Source of the DNA: Bradyrhizobium macuxiense
GTDB lineage: Bacteria > Pseudomonadota > Alphaproteobacteria > Rhizobiales > Xanthobacteraceae
Assembly: GCF_001542415.1 (NCBI RefSeq)
Contig: NZ_LNCU01000030.1
Coordinates: forward strand, 16,648-64,295
DNA: 47,648 nucleotides
Direction of reading: 5' to 3'
How positions within the stretch are numbered: the stretch's first letter is position 1; each line of letters opens with the position of its first letter. Below, piece by piece: positions 9,147-18,949 of this stretch. The notes under the pieces are model-generated. The model worked only from the letters and a program-made list of their open reading frames with translations, did no database searches and had not been told where the DNA came from. A program made the position numbers and the translations under genes.

Positions 9147-10083
9147 ACTGAAGGGCAAGAGGGTCTTCGTCGCCGGCCATCGCGGCATGGTCGGCTCGGC
9201 GCTGATGCGCCGGCTGGCGCGCGAGGGGAGCGAACTGCTGACAGTGCCGCGCAGCGAGGTCGATCTGCGCAATCAGGCTGCGGTGAATGCGTGGTTTGCG
9301 GCGAAGCGGCCGCAGGCGGTGTTCCTTGCTGCGGCCAAGGTCGGCGGCATCGTCGCCAACAACACGCTGCGGGCCGAGTTCCTCCATGACAATCTGGCGA
9401 TCTCGACCAACGTGATCCAGGCGGCCCATGCCAATGGCTGCGAGAAGCTGATGTTCTTCGGCTCGTCGTGCATCTATCCGCGGTTGGCCCCACAGCCTCT
9501 GCGCGAAGATTCGATGCTGACCGGCGCGCTGGAGCAGACCAACGAGCCCTATGCGATTGCCAAGATCGCCGGCGTCAAGATGGCGGAGGCCTATCGCAGC
9601 CAATACGGCTCCGATTTCATCAGCGTGATGCCGACCAATCTCTACGGCCCCGGCGACAATTATCATCCCGAATACAGCCACGTCGTCGCGGCGCTGATCC
9701 GCCGCTTCCATGAGGCCAAGCTGTCGGGGGCGAGCAGCGTCGTGGTGTGGGGCACTGGGATGCCGCGCCGCGAGTTCCTCTACGTCGATGATCTCGCCGA
9801 CGCCTGCATCCACCTGATGAAGACCTATTCCTCGCCCGAGCTGGTCAATATCGGCACCGGCGAGGACATCACCATCGCCGAATTCGCCCGCGTGGTCGCG
9901 GCTATCGTCGGCTATCGCGGTGAGATCAGCTTTGACCCGACGCGCCCGGACGGCACGCCGCGCAAGCTGCTCGACATCAGCCGCCTCGCCAGGCTCGGCT
10001 GGCGCGCCACCACCTCGCTCGATGACGGCATCAGGCTCGCATATCAGGCCTATCTCAGCGAGACGAAGCAGGCGGCGGAGTAG
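9127..10083 (+). CDS. fcl: GDP-L-fucose synthase (GDP-4-keto-6-deoxymannose 3,5-epimerase/4-reductase)
   Basis: Epimerises and reduces the Gmd product to GDP-L-fucose. The protein has 318 residues. The NADP site is [14 protein letters not shown] near residue 18. The active-site residues Ser113 and Cys115 lie in GSSCIYP, with Tyr142 and Lys146 in YAIAK. The [16 protein letters not shown] motif follows. ATG 9127 ([10 protein letters not shown]) is preferred over ATG 9106 because it has an AGGACG box and gives the usual short N-terminus. It overlaps the end of gmd, so the two are translationally coupled. No glycosyltransferase adjoins the pair, so the acceptor of the fucose is not visible here. 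Confidence 0.96.
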   Translation: MASTPFELKGKRVFVAGHRGMVGSALMRRLAREGSELLTVPRSEVDLRNQAAVNAWFAAKRPQAVFLAAAKVGGIVANNTLRAEFLHDNLAISTNVIQAAHANGCEKLMFFGSSCIYPRLAPQPLREDSMLTGALEQTNEPYAIAKIAGVKMAEAYRSQYGSDFISVMPTNLYGPGDNYHPEYSHVVAALIRRFHEAKLSGASSVVVWGTGMPRREFLYVDDLADACIHLMKTYSSPELVNIGTGEDITIAEFARVVAAIVGYRGEISFDPTRPDGTPRKLLDISRLARLGWRATTSLDDGIRLAYQAYLSETKQAAE

Positions 10084-10096
10084 GGCGCCGAGCTGA

Positions 10097-10939
10097 TCAC
10101 TTCGCCAGTGTCCGCGGCGGATTCTTTGCCAGCGCCGCGGCCATCGCCGAGATCAGCGGCTTCATGAAGAACGCATCGTTCGCCGGATAGATATCCGTGC
10201 CGAGGCCGTAGGCCTTCAACTCGTCGGACACGACGGGGCCGACGGAGGCGATCGGCGTGTGCTTCAGTCCATCGCGCAACTGTGCTTCACAATTGTGCGC
10301 CTGCGCCACGTCCATCAGGCGGCGAACCTGGCCCGAACTCGTCAGCGCGATCGCATCGATGCGGCCCTGCGCCAGCTCGCCGATCGCGGTGACGATGTTG
10401 GCATCGGCGGCGCGCGCATCGTAAACGTAGGGCAGCACGGTATCGACGTCGGCGCCCTGCGCCTTGATCGCGCCGATCAGCGCGGCGTGGTCCTTGTCCG
10501 GATAAAGCTGCAGGCCAAGGCGGCGGTCGTTCAGGTCGAGCTTTGCCAGCATCTCGATGACGCCTTCCGACGTCGGCTTTTCCGTCGTCATCTGGGGCTC
10601 CAGCCCGATCTCGCGCAGGGCCCGCCCGGGCTTCGGCCCGCGGGCGAATTTGCGTGTCGTGGCGAGGCTGCCGACGAACTCCGCCCCGACCCCGATCCGG
10701 CGTACCACCGTTATCAGCCGGCGCAGGCCTTCGCCGGTCATCAGCACGAGGTCGTCGAGCGGCCGTTCGATGGCGCGGCGGATCCAGGCCTCGATCGGCG
10801 CCGGGTCGGGCGCGTCATGGATGGTGAACATCGGGCATTGCAGCACGTCGGCGCCCTGCTCGGTGAGCAGGCGGGAAAATTGGGCCTCCTCGCGCGTCTC
10901 TAGGATTAGGATGCGGTAGCCGTTCAGCCGGTCAGCCAT
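10097..10939 (-). CDS. Uroporphyrinogen-III synthase family protein (HemD-like)
   Basis: A 280-residue HemD-fold protein with two halves. The opening, YRILILETREEAQFSRLLTE, is the usual 'regain/reveal letters' strand of the family. Further in are VLMTGEGLRRLI, the inter-domain PTSEGVIEMLAKL, and DAIALTSSGQVRRLMDVA near residue 200. HemD cyclises hydroxymethylbilane to uroporphyrinogen III. The gene is convergent with fcl (13 nt apart) and not near hemC, so it may be a paralogue rather than the housekeeping copy (inference). ATG 10939 gives a normal N-terminus. Confidence 0.85.
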   Translation of the reverse strand: MADRLNGYRILILETREEAQFSRLLTEQGADVLQCPMFTIHDAPDPAPIEAWIRRAIERPLDDLVLMTGEGLRRLITVVRRIGVGAEFVGSLATTRKFARGPKPGRALREIGLEPQMTTEKPTSEGVIEMLAKLDLNDRRLGLQLYPDKDHAALIGAIKAQGADVDTVLPYVYDARAADANIVTAIGELAQGRIDAIALTSSGQVRRLMDVAQAHNCEAQLRDGLKHTPIASVGPVVSDELKAYGLGTDIYPANDAFFMKPLISAMAAALAKNPPRTLAK

Positions 10940-11075
10940 GATGGTGCTTCAACAAACATTGCCGTCATTTGTTCGATTTGAACCCTGCCGCGGGATTGGC
11001 GCAAGGGGTGCGCGGTGTTAGACGAGGGCCGAAAATCGTCGCTCCGCGCTCCTGCTCAACTTCTGGTTAATTGGT

Positions 11076-11939
11076 ATGCCCGACCATCAATTCGTTCTGA
11101 CCCTGTCCTGTCCCGATCGCCCGGGAATCGTCTCCGCGGTGTCGACCTTTCTGGCCCATAACGGGCAGAATATCCTGGACGCCCAGCAGTTCGACGATAT
11201 GGAGACGGGCAAGTTCTTCATGCGCGTGGTGTTCACCGCGGCCGACCTCGCGGTCGGTCTCTCGGCGCTGCAGACCGGCTTTGCCGCGATTGCCGAACGT
11301 TTCGCCATGGAATGGCAGATGCGGGACCGTGCCAGTCACCGCCGCGTGATGCTGCTGGTGTCCAAGTCCGATCACTGCCTCGTCGACATTCTCTATCGCT
11401 GGCGTACCGGCGAGCTCGAGATGATCCCGACCGCGATCGTCTCCAACCACCCGCGCGAGACCTATGGCTCGCTCGATTTCGGCGACATCCCGTTCCACTA
11501 TTTGCCGGTGACGCGGGAGACTAAGCGCCAGCAGGAGGACGCGGTGTGGAAGCTAGCGCAGGACACCCAGACCGATCTCGTGGTGCTGGCGCGCTACATG
11601 CAGATCCTGTCGGACGAGATGTCGGCGCGGCTGTCCGGCCGTTGCATCAACATCCATCACTCGTTCCTGCCGGGCTTCAAGGGCGCCAAGCCCTACCATC
11701 AGGCGCATGAGCGCGGTGTCAAGCTGATCGGCGCCACTGCGCATTACGTCACCAGCGATCTCGACGAGGGGCCGATCATCGACCAGGACGTCGAGCGCAT
11801 CAGCCACCGCGACACACCGGAAGATCTCGTCCGCAAGGGCCGCGACATCGAGCGCCGCGTCCTGGCGCGCGCAATCCGCTACCATTTGGCCGACCGCGTT
11901 ATCCTTAACGGCCGCAAGACCGTAGTGTTTGTCGATTGA
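11076..11939 (+). CDS. purU: Formyltetrahydrofolate deformylase
   Basis: Hydrolyses 10-formyltetrahydrofolate to tetrahydrofolate and formate, balancing one-carbon pools and supplying formate. The protein has 287 residues. An N-terminal ACT domain covers about residues 5-85 ([20 protein letters not shown]). The formyltransferase domain spans about 88-285, with the catalytic triad Asn192 and His194 (in [10 protein letters not shown]) and Asp230 (in SDLDEGPI). The upstream neighbour (HemD-like) is divergent, with 136 nt between. The insertion-sequence scar begins downstream. No defects were seen. Confidence 0.96.
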   Translation: MPDHQFVLTLSCPDRPGIVSAVSTFLAHNGQNILDAQQFDDMETGKFFMRVVFTAADLAVGLSALQTGFAAIAERFAMEWQMRDRASHRRVMLLVSKSDHCLVDILYRWRTGELEMIPTAIVSNHPRETYGSLDFGDIPFHYLPVTRETKRQQEDAVWKLAQDTQTDLVVLARYMQILSDEMSARLSGRCINIHHSFLPGFKGAKPYHQAHERGVKLIGATAHYVTSDLDEGPIIDQDVERISHRDTPEDLVRKGRDIERRVLARAIRYHLADRVILNGRKTVVFVD

Positions 11940-12330
11940 TCAACGATTGTATCATGTCACAAGTGACCGTCTCTCTAAGGGCTTTGCAGCGTCTCAGGAA
12001 GAACGAGCCCTATGAACTTCTCACCGGAAATGCTGGCGAAGATCGGGCTCAGGGTGACCCGTCAGGTGCTCCTGATGGTGCCGAAAGAAATTAACGTGTC
12101 AGTCTAGGTCGACGAGTTCGTTATGCGATCGGTGCATCTGGGCTGACGTGCGTCAAAAATGCCGCACGTCCTGGCACTGAATATGCTCCCCCCGTTGTAA
12201 TTGAGCGGTGAGGCAACGCGCTCAACGCGACAGCCGAAGCGGAGGTTGCTCTAGCAGGCTGATGAAAGGGCGCTCGCCGCGGACCGGTGACCGTGATTCA
12301 TTGTCTCCGACAGGATTCGGGAGATGATGC
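11940..12330. other. Intergenic region leading into IS scar
   Basis: About 390 nt with no supported gene. A 31-codon frame (ATG 12012 to the TAG around 12107) has no recognisable relatives. The part from about 12250 (CAGGCTGATGAAAGGGCG onward) looks like the 5' leader of the IS5-type transposase that follows. The exact left end and target-site duplication of that element could not be recognised. Confidence 0.4.
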
Positions 12331-13018
12331 GTGCGCGGCGAGGACAATCGAACGGGCGAGCTGTTCAGCTACGTCGATCTGGAGGCGCGGGTGCGGCGAG
12401 ATCATCCGCTGCGAGTGATCCGGACGATGGTGAACGAGGCGTTGTCAGAGCTGGAGCGCGAGTTTGCCGCGCTCTATTCGCCGATCGGGCGGCCGTCGAT
12501 CCCTCCGGAGAAGCTGCTGCGGGCGATGCTGTTACAGGCGTTTTATTCGCTCCGTTCGGAGCGGCTTCCGATGGAGCGGCTGGAATATGATTTGCTGTTT
12601 CGCTGGTTCGTCGGGATCGGCGTCGACGATGCAGCCTGGGACCATTCGGTGTTCTCAAAGAACCTGCGACCGGCTGCTGGAAAGCGACATCGCGGCCAAG
12701 TTCCTGGCGGCGATGCTGGCGCAGCCCAGGGTAAAGAGACTTCTATCGAGTGATCACTTCTCGGTCGATGGCACCCTGATCGAGGCCTGGGCCTCGATGA
12801 AGAGCGTCAAGCCGAAGAATGGCTCTGGCGAGCCGCCGAGCCAAGGCGGCGGCCGCAATGCCGATGCGGACTTCCATGGCCAGAAGCGCTCCAATGACAC
12901 CCATGCTTCGACCACCGATCCGGATGCCAGGCTGTACCGCAAGGGCAAAGGCAAGGAGACGAAGCTGTGCTTCATTGGGCACGGGCTGATGGAGAACCGC
13001 CACGGTCTGTTGGCCTGC
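12331..13018 (+). pseudogene. IS5-family transposase, frameshifted and 3'-truncated
   Basis: The frame from 12331 gives the typical IS5 N-terminus (RGEDNRTGELFSYVDLEARV, then PPEKLLRAMLLQAFYSLRSE). At the codons for VFSKN it should continue RDRLLESD. One extra T, near 12665, instead shifts the frame. Translation then resumes in the next frame with the catalytic-Asp string DHFSVDGTLIEAWASMKS and the Gly-rich spacer. The text stops at NRHGLL, where IS5 relatives continue with the second catalytic region. The last third, with the remaining DDE residues, is missing. It is therefore non-functional. Confidence 0.88.
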
Positions 13019-13776
13019 AGCCGAAGACCTATCGCTATGCCTCGACCCGGCCGGACGATGGCGCGTTGCGTACCCGGTTGAAGGAATTGGCTTCGCAAAG
13101 ACGCCGGTTCGGCTATCGGCGTCTGGGGCTGCTATTGGCTCGGCAAGGGGTCCGGATCAATCGGAAGAAACTTTACCGGCTCTACAAGGAGGAACGGCTG
13201 AGCGTGCGCAAGCGCGGTGGCCGCAAACGGGCACTGGGCACCCGGGCGCCGATGGCGATCCCGCAAGATCAGAACCTGCGCTGGTCGCTCGACTTCGTGA
13301 TGGACACGCTCTCCAGCGGCCGGCGCTTCCGTGTCCTGACCTTGGTCGACGACTTCACCCGGGAATGCCTTGGCCTGGTCGTCGACACCTCGCTCACCGC
13401 GCTACGCGTGGTCCGTGAACTTGGCCAGATCATCGAAAGCCGAGGCTGCCCGCGCATGATCGTCAGCGACAACGGCACCGAGTTCACCTCGAATGCGATC
13501 CTGGCCTGGCAGGAGGAGCTTGGGATCGAGTGGCACTACATCGCGCCCGGCAAGCCGATGCAGAACGGCTTTGTCGAAAGCTTCAACGGCCGGCTGCGCG
13601 ATGAGTGCTTGAACGAGCACCTGTTCGCCAATCTCAACGAGGCGCGCCAGATCATCGAGGAATGGAGGATCGACTACAACACCAACCGACCGCACACGAG
13701 CCTCAACGGGCTCACACCGACCGAGTTCGCAACCCGCCCCAACAGGGGCCAAACCCAGAACAGACTCTCCTTATAA
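13018..13776 (+). pseudogene. IS3-family transposase OrfB, 5'-truncated
   Basis: About 250 residues of OrfB begin abruptly with [13 protein letters not shown] and run to the natural C-terminus at TAA 13776. The rve integrase core is complete. The first Asp lies in WSLDFVMD, the second Asp in IVSDNGTEF and the Glu in [12 protein letters not shown]. The closing [17 protein letters not shown] is typical of the family. OrfA, the frameshift window and the left terminal repeat are absent, so it cannot move on its own. Confidence 0.88.
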
Positions 13777-13813
13777 ACGAGGGCAAACAGGGGAGCAGGT
13801 CACAAGCTCCCAC

Positions 13814-14836
13814 TTATATTTCGAAGTACTGCCGATACCATTTCACGAAATGCGAAACTCCGAGCCGAACGGGGGTGTTGGGACGATAGTCGACCGCATG
13901 TACGAGTGCGCGTACATCAGCGTAGGTATTCGGCACGTCGCCAGGCTGCAACGGAAGTAGCTCCCTAATAGCTTTCTTGCCTAAGGCCGCTTCTATCGCG
14001 TCAACATACTCTGTGAGTTGAACTGGCGCATTGTTTCCGATGTTGAGTAAACGGAATGGCGCGCTGCTTGTCGACGGATCGGGGCGGTCGCTATTCCAGC
14101 CTGGATTCGGAGTGGCTATGTCGTCGCTTACTCGGATTACGCCCTCAACGATGTCGTCCACATAAGTGAAGTCGCGAAGGTGTGCGCCATTATTGAATAA
14201 TTGGATAGGCTTTCCTGCGAGAATGTTCTTGGTGAATAGGAACAGGGCCATGTCCGGGCGGCCCCACGGACCATATACAGTAAAGAAGCGCAACCCACTC
14301 GTAGGAAGTCTGAACAGATGACTATAACTATGTGCCATCAGTTCGTTGGCGCGCTTGGTCGCTGCGTAAAACTGCAGGGGATGATCGACGCCCTGTCTTT
14401 CGCTGAACGGCATTAGAGTATTAGCGCCGTAGACGCTGCTCGTGCTTGCATACGTTAGATGCCCTACATTGGAGTGCCGGCAAGCCTCTAAGATGTTGGC
14501 GAAAGCAACTAGATTGCTCTCCACGTAAGCGGCTGGCTTTTCCAAGCTGTAACGAACGCCGGCCTGGGCTGCGAGGTGAATGACTCGGTCAAAGGGTCCA
14601 TCCGCGAAGCAAGCGCTGACTGCGGCGGGGTCGGCTAAATTCACTCGATGGAAGCGATATTCGCTCCCGCTTTGCGTGGCGCCTTGCTTAAGGAGTGCAA
14701 GACGAGCTTCCTTAATTTCAGTCGAATAGTAGTCGTTTACGACGTCGGCGCCCACGACAGCGTCGCCTCGGCTTAGCAATTGGCTTGCGACATGAAATCC
14801 GATGAAGCCTGCGTTGCCCGTGACCAAAACGCGCAT
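13814..14836 (-). CDS. UDP-glucuronate 4-epimerase-like NAD-dependent epimerase
   Basis: Extended SDR of 340 residues, most like the UDP-glucuronate 4-epimerase (LpsL/CapI) group that makes UDP-galacturonate for LPS and capsules. The NAD site is [16 protein letters not shown] (residues 6-21). [15 protein letters not shown] lies near residue 90. The catalytic Ser region is STSSVYG, with the YxxxK motif YAATK. The [15 protein letters not shown] string is diagnostic of this group. The ATG at 14836 gives the exact family N-terminus. The gene is noticeably more AT-rich than gmd/fcl, which suggests a transferred glycan block. It ends about 12 nt from the terminal repeat of the IS3 remnant. Confidence 0.92.
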   Translation of the reverse strand: MRVLVTGNAGFIGFHVASQLLSRGDAVVGADVVNDYYSTEIKEARLALLKQGATQSGSEYRFHRVNLADPAAVSACFADGPFDRVIHLAAQAGVRYSLEKPAAYVESNLVAFANILEACRHSNVGHLTYASTSSVYGANTLMPFSERQGVDHPLQFYAATKRANELMAHSYSHLFRLPTSGLRFFTVYGPWGRPDMALFLFTKNILAGKPIQLFNNGAHLRDFTYVDDIVEGVIRVSDDIATPNPGWNSDRPDPSTSSAPFRLLNIGNNAPVQLTEYVDAIEAALGKKAIRELLPLQPGDVPNTYADVRALVHAVDYRPNTPVRLGVSHFVKWYRQYFEI

Positions 14837-14944
14837 CTCGTAATCAGCCTTTCCATGATACCTACCGCGTTCATCGCGGTTTCATAACTATTTCTATCGT
14901 GTGCCGCTGTACAGTCACAAGGAGTAGGCCCAATCCCGAAAATC

Positions 14945-17536
14945 TCAAGGCGTCGTCGGCGACACCTTTCGAAGGCCACTGGATTGTCCGGCGATATCGT
15001 ACAGCGCGTATTGGTTATTCTTGAAGATCAGCCGCCAATCTGAGGGAGCGTCTTTGCTTGCTGAAACCACGCCATAAAAGGATCCATATTTGCGACGCGT
15101 TGGCACGCTTTGCGGCGGACGCATGCCTTCAAGTACCGCTTTGTTGACTGTAAGCACTTGTTCGAGCTTTAGCTTGTTCGGCCTCAAGTCCGCACTCGTG
15201 TAATAGGATGACAGATAGACTTGGCGTTGTCCCGAATAGGCGTAGGTATTCCAGCCGCCGAGGATATTCGAGCTCTCGTCGACCTGGTCGGTGAAGATCA
15301 GGGCATCCAGCGGCGTACGTTCTCGCACCGCCGTCCAGATTTCCTTCAAGGCCGGTGTTAGTGGAGTGCTTTGAACGAAGTGCCATCCGGAGTCGGCAAT
15401 GATCGATCCGCGAGCAACGCCAAGAAGCCCCCAGACGATCACGGCCAATGTCGCTGCGGAAATCGAACCAATCGTCCCCAGGGACGTTTGGGGGGCAGTG
15501 GCGACGTTGTCGACAGGTCTGCCAAGCAGAGCGGTGAGGGTAGCTCCGCCTAGGCAAATAATCCAAATGACTCCGCTAGAGGCACCTGCTGGATCTCCCC
15601 AGATGAGTGCAGGCAGGCATAGCACAAACGACGTGAAGGCTAGCGTTCTAGTGAAAATCGACAATTTTCCGGCCGATATCAACAACAGTCCGAGCAATAT
15701 CGAAACGCAAACAAAATTCGCCTGGAAAAGAAACGGAAAGACCAAAAAGGTGGCCACTCCGAAGGAAAGCACCAATGCAGTGGACACGTCTGCAAACATC
15801 CAGACCGTTGCCCCCATCAATGTGGCTCCCGCATCTCGCCCGATATAGTACCAGTTTGGCGTGAGATAGCTTTCGGGACCCGGATTGGCGATTGCGATGA
15901 ACATCGGTAGAAAGCGAAACAGCATGATTGCGCTGTAGATTGAAAACGCACCGGTGATCATAAGAACCGCGAGCTTGGCGCCTCGCGCAAGACTCGGGAG
16001 ACGAGACCAGGCTCCAGTAGAGCCCAATGGGACGAGGACAGCGGCGGTCACGACCTTAGAGAGAAGGGATCCTACTAGGCCCGCAGTCATCGCTGCCAAA
16101 GTCCACAGAATCGCCTTGTGATTCCGTTGGGCCATCCACCATACCGAAATGGTCAACCCCGGAACAAAAACCATCGGAATACTTTCCGCAACCCAGTATG
16201 GATATCGGGCAGCTACGACGATGGACAATGTCAAAAGCACAAGATCAAGCGATCCAATAAAGCGAGCGATCCGATCGGTCGCATAGAGATGAAGCGTCAA
16301 CGCAGTCAGCAGCACGTAGGATGTGCCCCCACCCGCCAGCAAGAACAAGAAAGGATCGAAGTTGGGAAGGTAGAGGAGTGTTGCGCCTAGTGCAGGATAG
16401 AGATTATTGAAGTAAGCGCGGGCCTCGCCATTCGCATATCCCAGATCCAAGTTTGGGTAGGCTTGGTTTGCGAAGGACCATATATTGCCGGCATAGAAGC
16501 TAAGATCGCCTGAGGGCGCCGCTGACAGAGTGTCTGTCGGCCCATGCCACAGAAGAGCTAACCAGGCTCCGAAGGCGATAGCGAAAGGAAGAATTGCGAG
16601 CGTTGCCTTCAACGCGGCGATGACTTGACGGCGCGGAGGGCGCCAGCTGCAGAGCGGCAGGAGGCAAGCGAGCCAGATGATAACAGCGATTGATCGGCCC
16701 CATGGTGCTACGAGAGCGAGTGCGACAAGCGCCGCGAGTAATATGAGAGAGATGGGAAAGGCGGGGATCAAGATATCAGGTAAGCCGCTAAACCGGTTTC
16801 CGAGTACGAGACGCAAAACACCAGCACCCGCTGCCCAGATGCCAATGGAGGTTACGCAACCAAGGAATGCGTGCTGCAGGATTTGAACGACTAAAGCTGT
16901 ATCTTTTGGCGGGCCATTCTTCGCGACCACGATGGTGCCAAATAGGCCAGATGCCGAGGCCGCTGCAAGGAGGACTACAAGAACGGCAAGCGCCACTGAG
17001 GAGGCGCGACCCCACTTTCTGATGAGGCTGAGAAAATCCTCGTAAAAGAAGAGATACGTTAGATCGGCTAACAGAAGCGAGATGATCAGCTGAACTTTAA
17101 GGGTTGGCTGTAGTTCAGCCGCCGCCTGGATCGAATAAGCTCGTCCGTTGCTGCGTGGATCGCTTCCGTCAGTTGTTGAGAAGAATACTCCATTTCCCCA
17201 GTGCGAAAACCTGCCGGCGCCCTTTTCCCTTATATCAATGTGCGCCGAATGTGGCGGTCCAAGAGCGTGGCCGTTCTCGAAGATGGTGAGATTCGACGCC
17301 GACGGCGTTTGGGGAGAGTCAGTTGGCAAGTGATACACGCCGCTTCGGCCAAACTGGACAACGACGTAATAGGCGTTTCCTGTATCTGATCGAATCTCGC
17401 TAGGAGCAATTAACAACGATGTCTGAGGCGCCATCCAGAGAGCGCCACAAAGTGCGAGATGTAGTACGATGAGCGTGACCGTCGCTGCCGCAAACAGTCG
17501 CGATACTTTCTCATGCGGCGTGAAGCCAAATTCCAT
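14945..17536 (-). CDS. Very large polytopic membrane protein of a glycan locus, function unknown
   Basis: About 863 residues. An N-terminal membrane helix (about residues 15-35) is followed by a soluble, probably periplasmic domain (about 40-155) containing GRFSHWGNGVFF and TDGSDPRSNGRAY. Then come many helices through about residue 690 and a C-terminal soluble domain with TPLDALIFTDQVDESSN and SGQRQVYLSSYY. The layout resembles GT-C type glycosyltransferases or polysaccharide-processing membrane proteins, but no catalytic motif is obvious to me. ATG 17536 is preferred; a TTG 12 nt upstream is possible, and no strong ribosome site is visible for either. It lies in an AT-rich glycan block upstream of the UDP-glucuronate epimerase on the same strand. 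Confidence 0.8.
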   Translation of the reverse strand: MEFGFTPHEKVSRLFAAATVTLIVLHLALCGALWMAPQTSLLIAPSEIRSDTGNAYYVVVQFGRSGVYHLPTDSPQTPSASNLTIFENGHALGPPHSAHIDIREKGAGRFSHWGNGVFFSTTDGSDPRSNGRAYSIQAAAELQPTLKVQLIISLLLADLTYLFFYEDFLSLIRKWGRASSVALAVLVVLLAAASASGLFGTIVVAKNGPPKDTALVVQILQHAFLGCVTSIGIWAAGAGVLRLVLGNRFSGLPDILIPAFPISLILLAALVALALVAPWGRSIAVIIWLACLLPLCSWRPPRRQVIAALKATLAILPFAIAFGAWLALLWHGPTDTLSAAPSGDLSFYAGNIWSFANQAYPNLDLGYANGEARAYFNNLYPALGATLLYLPNFDPFLFLLAGGGTSYVLLTALTLHLYATDRIARFIGSLDLVLLTLSIVVAARYPYWVAESIPMVFVPGLTISVWWMAQRNHKAILWTLAAMTAGLVGSLLSKVVTAAVLVPLGSTGAWSRLPSLARGAKLAVLMITGAFSIYSAIMLFRFLPMFIAIANPGPESYLTPNWYYIGRDAGATLMGATVWMFADVSTALVLSFGVATFLVFPFLFQANFVCVSILLGLLLISAGKLSIFTRTLAFTSFVLCLPALIWGDPAGASSGVIWIICLGGATLTALLGRPVDNVATAPQTSLGTIGSISAATLAVIVWGLLGVARGSIIADSGWHFVQSTPLTPALKEIWTAVRERTPLDALIFTDQVDESSNILGGWNTYAYSGQRQVYLSSYYTSADLRPNKLKLEQVLTVNKAVLEGMRPPQSVPTRRKYGSFYGVVSASKDAPSDWRLIFKNNQYALYDIAGQSSGLRKVSPTTP

Positions 17537-18001
17537 GATCCGGATCAATCGACTAGAGTTAACTTAGACCTACGAAAATGTCGGGGGATGTCCATTCTTA
17601 TACGCTGTAGGAGTTGGGCTCGCTAGTCGAGACATCCGTTGTCGAACGACATGTTAGGATCACCGCTGACAATTGCCCTTGAGTTCTAGCGCTCGGACAG
17701 CTAACCGAAACGAGAGACCTCGGATCAGGACTTAGGAAAGGTCTGTCGGGCCCCCAAGGAGGGACGGAACCGCTTGCGAACAATCGGTGTTTGCGGTAGG
17801 CACTACCTTGGTAATCCAAGCCAGGACGCTTATTCGGGGCCGTTGCTTCTGAATTATAGACTGAAGTGAGGATCCGCTTTGTGCTGGCTTGTGATCCAGA
17901 TTTTACCGGTAATGGACCGGCTTCAGCGCTGTAAGTCGCCTCTATCAAGAGGAAGAGCCCAGCTAGATCCCTAACCGTTCCGGCGGCAGACGAGTGACGG
18001 A
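17537..18001. other. Divergent intergenic region inside the glycan block
   Basis: About 465 nt between two divergent transcription units. I see no credible protein, hairpin-plus-T-tract or tandem repeat. It presumably carries the promoters for the large membrane protein (minus) and the SDR-transferase pair (plus). A 116-codon minus-strand frame here has no family resemblance and was not accepted. Confidence 0.45.
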
Positions 18002-18949
18002 ATGTCGTTGCGCATATTGGTGACAGGCTCTTCCGGATTTATTGGGAGGGCGTTGGTTACTGCACTCGCAAGTGCCGGCCATTGGGTTAGGGCAGCGTCT
18101 CGCGCCCGTACGGCTTTGGCGGATTTGCCCGGCGTGGAGTGGGTCGCATTGCCGGACCTTGAGGGCGAGGTTGATTGGGCGCCCCTCGTAAGCCACATGG
18201 ATATTGTTGTTCATCTTGCCGCCATCGCGCATCGTAGCCACATCGATAGTGGTCAATACGCGCGAGCAAACCGAGCAGCAACGGTAAAGCTTGTGCGCGA
18301 GTGCGAAGCACAGGGGGTCAAGCGATTGATCTTCATGTCCTCGATCGGCGCTCAGGCGGGGTCGGCATGCGATCACGTCGTAACGGAGAGGGATGTACCT
18401 AAGCCCGTCACGGCGTATGATCGAGCAAAGCTCGCCGCCGAAGAGGAAATTCGACGTCTTAGCGCGCCCTTTACAATCTTGCGGCCGGTCATCGTTTACG
18501 GTCCGGGAGCCAAGGCCAATATTGCTACAATCATGCGGATCGCAGCGTTGCCCGTGCCACTTCCCTTCGGCGCGTTTCAGAATCGACGATCGTTGCTCTC
18601 GATTGAGAATCTGATCGAAGCGGTAATCGTCTGCCTTGCGAACCCAGGAACCATCAATCGTACTTTCATCGTCTCCGATCCGGAGCCCATTTCCTTGGCG
18701 GAAATGCTTTCGACGCTGCGTGCGGCGACTGGTCGCCCTCCTTATCTCATTCCGTTCCCACCAGCAGCGGTTAGAGCTTTGATCGTTGCAGTTGGCCACA
18801 AGTCACTTTGGGACCGAATCGGGAGAGACCTCGTTGCTAGTTCCGCTGATCTTCAAGAAGTAGGCTGGTTACCCAAAGTCGATACGAGAGAAGGCCTACG
18901 CAGGATGATGAAAGCAACGATGTCTCTCCGGCGGGGACATTCCAAATGA
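18002..18949 (+). CDS. NAD-dependent epimerase/4-reductase of the WbpV/WreQ type (nucleotide sugar)
   Basis: Extended SDR of 315 residues. The NAD motif is VTGSSGFIGRALVTAL (residues 7-22). HLAAIAHRSH lies near residue 75 and the catalytic Ser in FMSSIGAQAG. YDRAK provides the Tyr and Lys, and LRPVIVYGPGAKANI follows. The ATG at 18002 has no strong ribosome site but gives a standard start. The stop overlaps the next gene, a phosphoglycosyl transferase, by ATGA. This pairing resembles the 4-reductase/initiating-transferase pairs that supply N-acetylquinovosamine or N-acetylfucosamine (WreQ-WreU, WbpV-WbpL). That substrate is inference, as the needed 4,6-dehydratase is not in the window. Confidence 0.85.
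   Translation: MSLRILVTGSSGFIGRALVTALASAGHWVRAASRARTALADLPGVEWVALPDLEGEVDWAPLVSHMDIVVHLAAIAHRSHIDSGQYARANRAATVKLVRECEAQGVKRLIFMSSIGAQAGSACDHVVTERDVPKPVTAYDRAKLAAEEEIRRLSAPFTILRPVIVYGPGAKANIATIMRIAALPVPLPFGAFQNRRSLLSIENLIEAVIVCLANPGTINRTFIVSDPEPISLAEMLSTLRAATGRPPYLIPFPPAAVRALIVAVGHKSLWDRIGRDLVASSADLQEVGWLPKVDTREGLRRMMKATMSLRRGHSK

Larger units (their letters stand above)
12250..13802 (+). mobile_element. Chimeric IS scar: 5' part of an IS5-type element joined to 3' part of an IS3-type element
   Basis: Transposase text changes family abruptly at about 13011-13022. IS5-type sequence lies to the left. To the right is IS3-type OrfB lacking OrfA and its own first residues. The right end of the IS3 part is visible at 13791-13802 as GGGAGCAGGTCA, the inverse of a TGACCTGCTCCC terminal repeat of the IS3 group. 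The matching left end is absent. Together with a frameshift in the IS5 part, this shows a dead remnant made by deletion or recombination. It marks the border between conserved core genes (purU and leftward) and the AT-richer glycan block. Confidence 0.8.

Noticed and set aside
17598..17948. Minus-strand 116-codon frame in the divergent glycan intergenic region
   Set aside because: No start site, no family text, Ser/Pro/Arg-rich composition. The region is better read as promoter DNA.
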